Below are positions 9,325-16,903 of a DNA stretch of 54,535 bases, one piece after another. Source of the stretch: Acidipila sp. GTDB taxonomy: Bacteria > Acidobacteriota > Terriglobia > Acidiferrales > UBA7541. The position numbers and the translations under genes are program-made. Position 1 is the stretch's first letter, and each line of letters begins with the position of its first letter. Under the pieces are notes generated by a model. That model was not told the origin of the DNA. It did not search any database and saw only the letters and a list, made by a program, of their open reading frames with translations. The DNA lies in assembly GCA_010365215.1 (NCBI GenBank), contig JAAFGT010000006.1, positions 167,976-222,510 of the forward strand, given 5' to 3'.

Positions 9325-9393
9325 ATGAAGCTCAATCCATTCGAGATCGCTGAAGAAGCGAACGAACCACTTGCGCCCAGCCAAGTGCCCTGA
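9325..9393 (+). CDS. Possible 22-residue small ORF between carbamoyltransferase 1 and esterase
   Basis: An ATG preceded by TTGGAG at a suitable distance opens a 22-codon frame (MKLNPFEIAEEANEPLAPSQ then VP) that ends 8 nt before the esterase start. It is acidic, with no membrane segment and no recognisable family. It could be a leader peptide coupling translation into the esterase gene, or chance. The ribosome-site match and tight spacing are the only support. Confidence 0.25.
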   Translation: MKLNPFEIAEEANEPLAPSQVP

Positions 9394-9401
9394 GGAATAG
9401 A

Positions 9402-10514
9402 GTGCATATGACGAATTCGCTGACGCTGCCAACCTGGAAGAAGCGCGCTCTTTTGTTGTTCTTCGGCTTGGTGTTTGCCGCCGTGGCGCTCGAGGCCGGC
9501 CTGCGCGTCAACGCTGCCCTGGCCCAGCGCCGCGCGCAGAAGCAGATTAAAACATCGGGCGAGGACGCTGAAAATTATTGGGCCATCGCCGATCCGGACC
9601 TGGGCTACAGAATGAATCCGAAGTATCTCGATCTGAACCCGGACGGACTTCGGGATCATCCCATCGGACCTAAAGCGGGCCGCTTTCGCGTGTTGATGCT
9701 GGGCGATTCCATCGGGTTTTACGGCGACGACCTGGAAGACACCATGGTCGGCCACATGCGCAAGGAGCTGCGCAAGGATTCCGCTTACGACCGCGTGGAA
9801 GTGATCGATGGCTGCATTAAAGGCTACACAAATTACCAGGAAGTCGCTTACCTCAAGAAATTCGGCGTCAAATTTGATCCCGATCTTGTAGGCATCGAGT
9901 TTTGTCTCAACGATATCCCCAAATTTTTGATGGCTTTCTCGTTCGACGCCCAGGGGAAGATCATTCCCAACAGCTACTCGGTTTCTGGGGACACGCTCAG
10001 CAATGCGCGAAGCTGGCCGCGCCGGCTAATGAGCCATAGCTACTTGCTGGTTTGGCTCCGGGACCATTTTCGTCTCGCCGCGAACATCGCTTCCTGGCAG
10101 GCGCGGCACGGATTTTCCTTTGACTACCGCACGGACATCAATTCCGCGTGGCAGGATAAAGGGTGGCCTGATATCGAGCAGCAACTCACCGAATATCGCG
10201 ATCTCGGCCACGCGCATAATTTTCCTGTTTATCTCGTGGTCTTTCCCATTGCCACGCAGTATCAGCAGGACTATGTAACGCGGGACCGCGACCACGTCTT
10301 GAAGCCGCAGCGCAAACTGAAGGAAATTTGCACGCGGTTGGGTATTCCTTTTTACGATCTCTATCCCGATCTGGACGCCTCACTTTTCATCGAGGATGCC
10401 ATCCACCTGACCCCTGCCGGGCGTGAACGGGCCGGGCAACTGATCGCGCGGTTTCTGATGGCGCAGCACCTCGTGCCTAAAAGTGGTCAGGGGCCGAAGA
10501 CTTCCCCCAAATAG
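9402..10514 (+). CDS. SGNH/GDSL-type esterase or acetyltransferase-like protein, membrane-anchored
   Basis: This 370-aa protein starts with a positively charged tip and one hydrophobic segment (about residues 14-31), likely an uncleaved anchor placing the enzyme in the periplasm. The SGNH blocks are visible. Block I is GDSI with nucleophile Ser103, block II is the Gly of GCIKGYTNY, block III is the Asn of FCLND, and block V is DAIH with Asp332 and His335. Such proteins add or remove O-acyl groups on glycans. Between two carbamoyltransferases and near a carrier protein, it may esterify or de-esterify the exported polymer. GTG at 9402 has AGGA about 6 nt upstream; ATG at 9408 is an equally possible start. 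Confidence 0.83.
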   Translation: MHMTNSLTLPTWKKRALLLFFGLVFAAVALEAGLRVNAALAQRRAQKQIKTSGEDAENYWAIADPDLGYRMNPKYLDLNPDGLRDHPIGPKAGRFRVLMLGDSIGFYGDDLEDTMVGHMRKELRKDSAYDRVEVIDGCIKGYTNYQEVAYLKKFGVKFDPDLVGIEFCLNDIPKFLMAFSFDAQGKIIPNSYSVSGDTLSNARSWPRRLMSHSYLLVWLRDHFRLAANIASWQARHGFSFDYRTDINSAWQDKGWPDIEQQLTEYRDLGHAHNFPVYLVVFPIATQYQQDYVTRDRDHVLKPQRKLKEICTRLGIPFYDLYPDLDASLFIEDAIHLTPAGRERAGQLIARFLMAQHLVPKSGQGPKTSPK

Positions 10515-10680
10515 CGCACAATTTTGCATATAATTGACACGACTTGGAGAGGTATCGTCTCTGTCGTCCCTCTAAGTTATTATTTATCAAACAGATACAT
10601 GGACCCTGCGAGGGCATCCCGGTTGCAAGTAACATCGCGCTAACTCAGCAAAGCTATTCAGCTTCACAGCGAGGATCACC
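10515..10680. other. Untranslated gap before the DUF5989-carbamoyltransferase block
   Basis: This 166-bp AT-richer stretch separates the esterase from the DUF5989 gene and probably starts a new transcript. It contains TATAAT near 10530, TTGACA just after it (wrong order for one promoter), and a candidate -24/-12 element at 10612-10627. No coding frame is apparent. Confidence 0.4.
10612..10627 (+). promoter_or_regulatory. Candidate sigma-54 (-24/-12) promoter
   Basis: The sequence GGGCATCCCGGTTGCA has GG and GC exactly 12 bp apart and a perfect TTGCA -12 box. The -24 box is GGGCAT against TGGCAC. A start near 10638 would give a 5' leader of roughly 43 nt to the DUF5989 gene. It was found by eye and is supported mainly by the two sigma-54 activators encoded in the window. 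Confidence 0.35.
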
Positions 10681-10860
10681 ATGGGTGTGATAAAAACCGC
10701 CGGCCGCCGCTTCGGAATTGCCGGTGAACTACTGGGATTTTTTTGGGGCAACAAGCGATGGTGGCTGGTGCCCATGATTACGGTATTGCTGATCTTCGGG
10801 ATTCTGATGATCCTGGCGCAAAGCTCCGCGATCGCCCCGTTTATCTACACGCTTTTCTAG
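10681..10860 (+). CDS. DUF5989 family mini-membrane protein
   Basis: This 59-aa protein has a charged N-terminus, a GFFWGNKRWWLVPM motif and one hydrophobic helix (about residues 28-45). That is the pattern of the DUF5989 proteins found next to NodU-type carbamoyltransferases and SxtJ-like membrane proteins. It starts at ATG and ends 21 nt before the next small membrane gene, which is followed immediately by carbamoyltransferase 2. The function is not established. A role in membrane tethering of the carbamoyltransferase or its substrate is inferred from the conserved neighbourhood. Confidence 0.8.
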   Translation: MGVIKTAGRRFGIAGELLGFFWGNKRWWLVPMITVLLIFGILMILAQSSAIAPFIYTLF

Positions 10861-10881
10861 AAGAGGCTCTCCCAGGAAAAA

Positions 10882-11112
10882 ATGAAAAGTTTTCTTATAC
10901 GGATGTGGGAAGGGTGGAAACGAATCGCCCACGTCATCGGCGATTTTCAGGCACGGGTGATCTTGACGATCTTTTACGCCGTGCTGGTTCTTCCCTTTGG
11001 GTTGGCGGTGCGAATTTTCGCGGACCCGCTGCAAGTGCGGCACCAGCCGCAAACCTGGCGGGAGCGTCCGCGGGAGACGATGGACGCCGAATGGGCGCGG
11101 AGACAATGGTAA
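10882..11112 (+). CDS. Small membrane protein of the carbamoyltransferase block (SxtJ-like position)
   Basis: This 76-aa protein has an amphipathic start (MKSFLIRMWEGWKRIAHVIG), one clear transmembrane helix (about 25-45, ILTIFYAVLVLPFGLAVRI) and a basic, Pro/Arg/Glu-rich cytosolic tail ending in AEWARRQW. I do not recognise a characterised family. Position and size match the short membrane protein usually found between DUF5989 and a NodU-type gene. AGGAAAAA precedes the ATG at a good distance. Its TAA abuts the GTG of carbamoyltransferase 2 with no gap, so the three genes are almost certainly co-translated. Confidence 0.72.
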   Translation: MKSFLIRMWEGWKRIAHVIGDFQARVILTIFYAVLVLPFGLAVRIFADPLQVRHQPQTWRERPRETMDAEWARRQW

Positions 11113-12921
11113 GTGAACATCCTCGGTATTTCCTGTTACTACCACGATGCCGCCGCAGCCTTGCTGCGCGACGGCCGGCTCATAGCGGCGGCGGAAGAAG
11201 AACGCTTTTCACGTATTAAGCACGACTTCAAGTTTCCCCGCATGGCGATCGACTTCTGCCTGGAGACGGGCGGAATTCGCAGCGAAGACCTCGATTATGT
11301 GGTTTTCTTCGAGAAGCCGTTCCGCAAGTTTGATCGAATTCTAATGTCTGTGCTGCAGACCTACCCGGAGTCCTGGAAAGTTTTCCGCGAGTCGATGATC
11401 TCGTGGATGATCGACAAGCTTTGGGTGAGCAGCAAGATGGAGAACGAGCTGGGTCTGCCACGGGAGAAAGTTCTGTTTTGCGAGCACCACCTTTCGCACG
11501 CGGCCAGCGCGTTTCTATGTTCCCCGTTCGACGAGGCCGCTATTTTGACCATCGACGGAGTGGGCGAGTGGACTACGGCTACCTGGGGCAGCGGCCGCGG
11601 GAGTGAAATCCGCCTCGAAGGGCAGATCGATTTCCCGCATTCCATCGGACTGTTGTATAGCGCCTTCACTGCTTTCCTGGGCTTTGAGGTAAACGAGGGC
11701 GAATACAAGGTGATGGGCATGGCGCCGTATGGCCGGCCCATCTACACGGACAAAGTTTGGAAAGTGGTGAAGCAGAATGCGGACGGCTCGTTTGCCCTCA
11801 ACATGGAGTACTTCTGTTTTCATCACTCCACCGAGCGCACGTATAGCAGCAAGTTCGTGGACCTGTTCGGGCCGCCACGCCCGCCGTCGATGCATTTTTT
11901 CACGCCGGGGACCGGCTATCCTTCGTACTTCGGACCTAAACCGAAAAAGTTCGACGAGCTCGGCAGGACGAATCAGCACTACGCCGATATCGCCGCCAGC
12001 ATCCAAAAAGTTACGGAAGAGCTGATTCTGGGAATGGCCCGCCGCGCACATCAGCAGACAGGGCTCAAGCGGCTGTGCATCGCCGGCGGAGTAGGTCTCA
12101 ACAGCGTGGCCAATTCGCGCATACTTCGCGAGACTCCATTCGAGGAAATTTTCATACAGCCGGCTGCCGGAGATGGCGGAGGCGCGCTCGGCGCCGCCCT
12201 ATGGGCTGACAACACGCTGCTCGGCAATCCACGAAACTTCTGCATGGAGCATGCCTACTGGGGCAAGGGCTACGCAGCGGGCGAGATTCGATCGTTCCTT
12301 GAAGAGAATGGCATCCCCTACGAGCAGCTGACCAATCCCGACAAACATCTCGATCGCGTGGTCGAGCACCTGACTGCGGGCAAGGTGGTCGGCTGGTTCC
12401 AGGATCGGTTTGAATGGGGGCCGCGCGCGCTTGGCCACCGCAGCATCATTGCCGACCCACGGCGTCCGGAAATGAAAGACATCGTCAATACCAAGATCAA
12501 ATTTCGCGAGCCCTACAGGCCTTTTGCGCCCTCGGTGCTGGTGGAGAAAGCGGAAACGTACTTCGACCTGCCCGAAGCCAAAAAGCACTACCCCGCGCGT
12601 TATATGCTCTACGTGGTCCCGGTGCGCGAAATTGGTCAGGCCGAGCTGCCGGCCATCACTCACGTAGACAACACCGGCCGCCTGCAGACCGTCTTCCGCG
12701 AGCATAGCCCGCTGTACTACAGCCTGATCGAAAGGTTTGGACAGGCTACGGGCGTCCCCGTGCTGTTGAACACATCTTTCAACCTGAAGGGCGAGCCCGT
12801 GGTAACCACGCCCGCCAACGCGTTCAATACATTTTCGAAGAGCGAAATGGATTGCCTGGTCCTCGGGGAATTCCTGGTGGAGAAGGATGCCCTGGCGTCC
12901 AAAGGCCAAAGGGTCCCCTGA
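11113..12921 (+). CDS. Carbamoyltransferase 2 (NodU family)
   Basis: This 602-aa protein starts at GTG directly after the preceding stop, with GGAG about 10 nt upstream. The N-terminus ILGISCYYHDAAAAL and the metal-site EHHLSHAAS are followed by LTIDGVGEWTT. The C-terminal part keeps the canonical GPRALGHRSIIADPR, KFREPYRPFAPSV and LLNTSFNLKGEPVV segments. All core family motifs are intact, unlike copy 1. It should carbamoylate a hydroxyl of a glycan precursor or related metabolite using carbamoyl phosphate and ATP. It is embedded between the DUF5989/small-membrane pair and a GT4, overlapping the latter. Confidence 0.92.
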   Translation: MNILGISCYYHDAAAALLRDGRLIAAAEEERFSRIKHDFKFPRMAIDFCLETGGIRSEDLDYVVFFEKPFRKFDRILMSVLQTYPESWKVFRESMISWMIDKLWVSSKMENELGLPREKVLFCEHHLSHAASAFLCSPFDEAAILTIDGVGEWTTATWGSGRGSEIRLEGQIDFPHSIGLLYSAFTAFLGFEVNEGEYKVMGMAPYGRPIYTDKVWKVVKQNADGSFALNMEYFCFHHSTERTYSSKFVDLFGPPRPPSMHFFTPGTGYPSYFGPKPKKFDELGRTNQHYADIAASIQKVTEELILGMARRAHQQTGLKRLCIAGGVGLNSVANSRILRETPFEEIFIQPAAGDGGGALGAALWADNTLLGNPRNFCMEHAYWGKGYAAGEIRSFLEENGIPYEQLTNPDKHLDRVVEHLTAGKVVGWFQDRFEWGPRALGHRSIIADPRRPEMKDIVNTKIKFREPYRPFAPSVLVEKAETYFDLPEAKKHYPARYMLYVVPVREIGQAELPAITHVDNTGRLQTVFREHSPLYYSLIERFGQATGVPVLLNTSFNLKGEPVVTTPANAFNTFSKSEMDCLVLGEFLVEKDALASKGQRVP

Positions 12922-14165
12922 AGATCCTGCTCGCGCTGCCGCGTCCGCTGTTTCCCACCGATACGGGCGGGAAGATCCGCACGCTCAAAATATTTGAGCG
13001 GCTGGCCGGAGGACACGAAATCCATGCAGTGTCGTTGGCCGATTCCGGCAGCGAGGCCGCAGCAATTGTGAAGATGCGGCAGATCTTCGCGTCGTTCACC
13101 CCCGTGGAATGGCATGAGACGCCCAAGTTTTCGCCCCGCTTCTACGCCGAATTTGCGCGCAGCCGCTTTTCCCGCTTCCCGTATTTTCTCGAAAAGTACC
13201 GGCGGCCGGAGTACCGCGCCGCAGTGGAGGCTCTGCTTACCAGGCACGAATTCGACATGGTGCTTTGCGACTTCCTGCATCCCGCGGCGGCTCTGCTGGA
13301 ATCTCCGGCGCGCCCGCGGGTAATCTTCGAGCACAACGTGGAGTATGTGATCCGCAAGCGGCATTGGGAGCGGGAGAGCAATCCAGCGCGAAAATGGGTG
13401 CTTCGCGCGGAGTGGGAAAAGGCGCGCGCCATCGAAGGCGAAGTCTGCCGCGCGTTCGATCACGTGGTGGTGGTTTCCGAAGACGACCGGCAGCAGATTC
13501 AGCGCGAATTTGGCGTCGATACGGTGTCCGCAATTCCCACCGGCGTCGACCTGGAATATTTCCGCCCGCAAAACGACGCGATGCGCGGCGGCAATCTGGT
13601 CTTCGTCGGTTCCATGGACTGGTATCCGAACGAAGACGGAATCCTGTGGTTCGTCGAACACGTCTACCCGCGGATCCGCCACGAGGCGCCGGAGGCCAAT
13701 CTGACAGTGGTGGGGCGGAATCCGTCACCTCGCCTGGCGCAGTTAGCAGGGCAAGATCATTCGATCGAGGTCACCGGCACCGTTCCGGATGTGCGTCCCT
13801 ATCTCGAGCGAGCAGGCGCGGTGATCGTCCCTTTGCGCATTGGGGGTGGGACGCGCATCAAGATTTTTGAAGCCATGGCCATGGGTCGGGCGGTGGTATC
13901 GACACACGTCGGCGCCGAAGGATTGCCGGTAACCTCCGGAAGCGATATCCTTTTAGCTGACGAGCCAGCGCCATTCGCCGATGCGGTTGTTGCCCTGCTC
14001 GGCCAAGCGGCCCTGCGAGAGCGCATCGGCGGCGCCGCGCAGGCCATGGTGGCGCGGGATCATTCCTGGGAGGGAGTGGCGGCGCGCATGACGGAAATTC
14101 TGGAAGGCGTAATCGAAACCGCGCGTCCGGCGGCCGCTTGGGAACGCGCACGGGTTACAACTTAA
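12918..14165 (+). CDS. GT4 glycosyltransferase of the EpsH/PEP-CTERM-associated type (TIGR03087-like)
   Basis: About 415 aa. Family proteins begin MKILF..RxPFPxDxGxKIR, and the matching segment here is LKILLALPRPLFPTDTGGKI, so a CTG start at 12918 overlapping the previous TGA (CTGA) fits best. An in-frame ATG at 12852 would add 22 unmatched residues. Other signature stretches are VIFEHNVEYVIRKRHW, IPTGVDLEYF, FVGSMDWYPNEDGILWF and the donor-site region RIGGGTRIKIFEAMAMGRAV. It should transfer a sugar to a lipid-linked EPS intermediate at the inner membrane face. The next gene starts 3 nt after its stop. The weak, non-ATG start is unusual. Confidence 0.88.
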   Translation: MKILLALPRPLFPTDTGGKIRTLKIFERLAGGHEIHAVSLADSGSEAAAIVKMRQIFASFTPVEWHETPKFSPRFYAEFARSRFSRFPYFLEKYRRPEYRAAVEALLTRHEFDMVLCDFLHPAAALLESPARPRVIFEHNVEYVIRKRHWERESNPARKWVLRAEWEKARAIEGEVCRAFDHVVVVSEDDRQQIQREFGVDTVSAIPTGVDLEYFRPQNDAMRGGNLVFVGSMDWYPNEDGILWFVEHVYPRIRHEAPEANLTVVGRNPSPRLAQLAGQDHSIEVTGTVPDVRPYLERAGAVIVPLRIGGGTRIKIFEAMAMGRAVVSTHVGAEGLPVTSGSDILLADEPAPFADAVVALLGQAALRERIGGAAQAMVARDHSWEGVAARMTEILEGVIETARPAAAWERARVTT

Positions 14166-14168
14166 AGC

Positions 14169-15596
14169 ATGGCATATACCGGAACACTACCGCCAAAAGC
14201 AGCACGGCACTCCGCCAATGGCGGCTCAAGCCGGGCCGCCACAACATTTTCGTCTGAAGTGACTGACGTCGGTGGCGAGGGCTCGGTCGCCTTTTATCTC
14301 CTGCTGCTGTTTACTTTCATTCTGCTGGCCCGGCCGCAGGACTTTATTGTCGCTCTACGTCCGATACCGATCGCTCTAATCGTTGGATTGGCGGCTATTT
14401 CCTTGAACGCGCTGGGACTCTTAACCGGTCAAACGAAATTCCGTAAATCAAAAGAACTGACTTTGGTGATGCTGCTTACCCTGTGGTTTTTGCTAGGAAT
14501 CCCCTTTTCGTTCTGGCGTTCCAATTCCATCGACATGTGGCGAACGGAGTGGCTAAAGACCGTGATGATTTTCTTTCTTCTTACACAGACGGTCACGACA
14601 CTAAAGCGGGTTCGCCACCTGCTTTGGATTATCTTCCTCAGCGGTTTTGTGGCTACAGGCCTCTCGTTAATGCTCGGAGGCGGCCTCATGCAGAATGAAG
14701 ACGCGCGCTTTATGGGTTTGACGCGCGGGTTTTTTAGCGGCAACTACCTCGGCATTGCTGCGTCCGTCACGCTGCCATTTATGGCGGCCATGCTTATCCA
14801 TACGCGCTCCGTCCTCAAACAAACGCTATTACTGATTTCGTTCGGGACTATGGTGTTCCTGGCTGTGCTCACCGCCTCGCGCGGGAATATGCTGTCCATC
14901 GTGCTTTCGCTGTTGCTGGTTGTTTTTGTGATTCTGAAAAACAGCATGAAGGGCCGGCTGATTGCAATGGTGTTTGCCGTGGGCCTTGTGGGTTCCGTGG
15001 CGTTCGCTCCGCGGTCTTTTTGGGAGCGAATCGGAACCCTATGGCAACCTGAAAGTTACGCCACCAGCACGGTGGCGGGTTCCGCAGATGCTTCTGAATA
15101 TCAACGCAAGGAACTCCTGATGCGTTCGATTGATATCACCTTCAGGCGTCCAATTTTTGGACTGGGGATGGGCAACTTTCCTATTTATAGCGGTAGCACA
15201 ACGCATAATTCACAGGAATGGAAAGGAACCCATAACACTTTTACACAGATCTCCTCGGAGTCCGGCATCCCGGGCCTCTGGCTCTACCTCACGCTCTTGT
15301 TTACGGTGATTGGAGCGATGCGCGGCATGGTGCGAAAATGTAAAGGAATTCCGGAACTGGCCCAAGAACAAGCGTTGGCGAAAGCAACGATCGTTTCGAT
15401 TCTCGCTTTTATGATGGGAGGCATGTTCGCCCATTTGGGTTATGAGTATTATCTTTATTATCTGGCTGGGATCAGCGTAGGGCTGCAGACCGTCTTCACG
15501 TTTGAAGCGAAGAACATCCCCGAAATTGACCAAAAAACCGAGAAGGGGCCGGTTTGGCGTCGCATACGCCATCCTGTGCGCGGGGTACCGGCGTGA
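14169..15596 (+). CDS. O-antigen ligase / Wzy-type polymerase family membrane protein
   Basis: This 475-aa protein has about 11-12 hydrophobic segments after a ~38-residue soluble start. The central part has the Wzy_C-type landmarks RGFFSGNYLGIAASV, LAVLTASRGNML and the periplasmic THNTFTQISSESGIPGLW, matching the conserved HN...E.G..G loop. Such proteins polymerise or ligate lipid-linked oligosaccharide repeats in the periplasm. In EpsH-type loci the equivalent is the O-antigen-ligase-like EPS polymerase. The end overlaps the GT2 start by 4 nt (GTGA). Confidence 0.86.
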   Translation: MAYTGTLPPKAARHSANGGSSRAATTFSSEVTDVGGEGSVAFYLLLLFTFILLARPQDFIVALRPIPIALIVGLAAISLNALGLLTGQTKFRKSKELTLVMLLTLWFLLGIPFSFWRSNSIDMWRTEWLKTVMIFFLLTQTVTTLKRVRHLLWIIFLSGFVATGLSLMLGGGLMQNEDARFMGLTRGFFSGNYLGIAASVTLPFMAAMLIHTRSVLKQTLLLISFGTMVFLAVLTASRGNMLSIVLSLLLVVFVILKNSMKGRLIAMVFAVGLVGSVAFAPRSFWERIGTLWQPESYATSTVAGSADASEYQRKELLMRSIDITFRRPIFGLGMGNFPIYSGSTTHNSQEWKGTHNTFTQISSESGIPGLWLYLTLLFTVIGAMRGMVRKCKGIPELAQEQALAKATIVSILAFMMGGMFAHLGYEYYLYYLAGISVGLQTVFTFEAKNIPEIDQKTEKGPVWRRIRHPVRGVPA

Positions 15597-16825
15597 AGGA
15601 TGGGCCCGCTGCGGCGATCTTCTGGGTTTGCCTCGGTCTGGTGGTTTACACGTATGCCGCCTATCCGGTTATCTTGTTTGTGCTCGCTGCCCTCACCCAG
15701 ACCAGCCGCGACCTGGAGTTTCTTCTTCGCCGGCGGCAGCGCCGTACAGGAGAACGGCATCACTACATTCCGCAGGTGGCGATGCTTGTCGCCGCGCACA
15801 ATGAAGAGCGGGTGATCGTGGCCAAGCTTCGCAATACCGCAGCTCTGGAATATCCCGCCGGGAAGTTTGAATTTTTGCTCGGTCTCGATGCGCCCAGCGA
15901 CGCCTCCGCCGAACTCGTGCAGTCCGTGACCCACCCGACTTTTCGCGTTTTCCATTTCGCCGAGCGCCGTGGGAAGCTAGCGGTTTTAGCCGATCTGCTG
16001 GATCGCACCACTGCGGATGTCCTGGTGTTTTCCGATGCCAACACCAACCTTGCGCCCAACTGTCTGCACAAGCTCGCGCGGCATTTTGCCGATGCCAAGA
16101 TCGGCGCGGTGTGTGGAGAGTTGCAGGTGGTGAGCGCGGACGGCCAGCCGGCGATGGAATCGCTCTACTGGCGCTACGAAATTGTGCTCAAGTTCCTGGA
16201 GAACCGCCTGCACTGCGTGCTGGGCGCAAACGGAGCCGTTTTTGCCGTGCGCCGCGAGGTTTATCATCCCCCCGCTTCCGCAATCGTCGAAGATTTTCTG
16301 GTGCCGATGGACATTCGATTTGCGGGGCACGGCGTAATTTACGACCCCGAAGCGGTGGCTACGGAGGAAGCCGCTCCTACCCCCACTGACGAATTTCGCC
16401 GCAAGGTGCGCATCGGAACTGGCGCATTTCAAGCCCTGGTAGGTAACCCGAGATTTCTGAATCCCCTGAAAGGGCTTCCAGCATTTGCCTACTTTTCGCA
16501 CAAGGTCCTGCGTTGGCTGGCGCCACTCCTGCTGCTGACCGTGCTGGCGTGCAACGTAATACTCGCTACGGCTGGTCCGCTCTACGCCGCCCTTTTGGCC
16601 GCACAAGCCGGGTTTTACCTACTTGCGGCTTTTGCCTGGATGCGCGTCCGCAGCGGCCGAGCCGCAGGTCCGGCTGGAATGATTTTTTACTTCGTCAGCA
16701 TGAACCTGGCTCTTCTGCTGGGCATGGTGCGCTTCTTTGTCAGCCCGCATACCACGGTGTGGAGTTCGACCCCGCGGAGTGCGGTCCCTCCCATGGAGAC
16801 TCCGAAAGGCGTGGTCCGTGACTAG
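15593..16825 (+). CDS. Membrane-anchored GT2 glycosyltransferase
   Basis: About 410 aa. GTG at 15593 is preferred because it gives a GTGA overlap with the previous stop, whereas the upstream in-frame ATG reaches well into that gene. An N-terminal transmembrane helix (about 5-28) precedes a GT-A domain with VAMLVAAHNEERVI, the nucleotide-site VLVFSDANTNL, the acceptor-side EDFLVPM and RRKVRIGTGAFQAL in the place of the QxxRW-type loop. Two or three C-terminal helices follow. This is the layout of processive or membrane-linked GT2 enzymes related to cellulose/hyaluronan synthase-like proteins. The donor sugar is unknown. Confidence 0.85.
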   Translation: MKDGPAAAIFWVCLGLVVYTYAAYPVILFVLAALTQTSRDLEFLLRRRQRRTGERHHYIPQVAMLVAAHNEERVIVAKLRNTAALEYPAGKFEFLLGLDAPSDASAELVQSVTHPTFRVFHFAERRGKLAVLADLLDRTTADVLVFSDANTNLAPNCLHKLARHFADAKIGAVCGELQVVSADGQPAMESLYWRYEIVLKFLENRLHCVLGANGAVFAVRREVYHPPASAIVEDFLVPMDIRFAGHGVIYDPEAVATEEAAPTPTDEFRRKVRIGTGAFQALVGNPRFLNPLKGLPAFAYFSHKVLRWLAPLLLLTVLACNVILATAGPLYAALLAAQAGFYLLAAFAWMRVRSGRAAGPAGMIFYFVSMNLALLLGMVRFFVSPHTTVWSSTPRSAVPPMETPKGVVRD

Positions 16826-16903
16826 CCGGCACCAGCCCTACGCTTCCCTACCAGCGGCCCATTACTCCCTGCTGATTCACCGAAACGGAATGGGACCAGG
16901 TCA

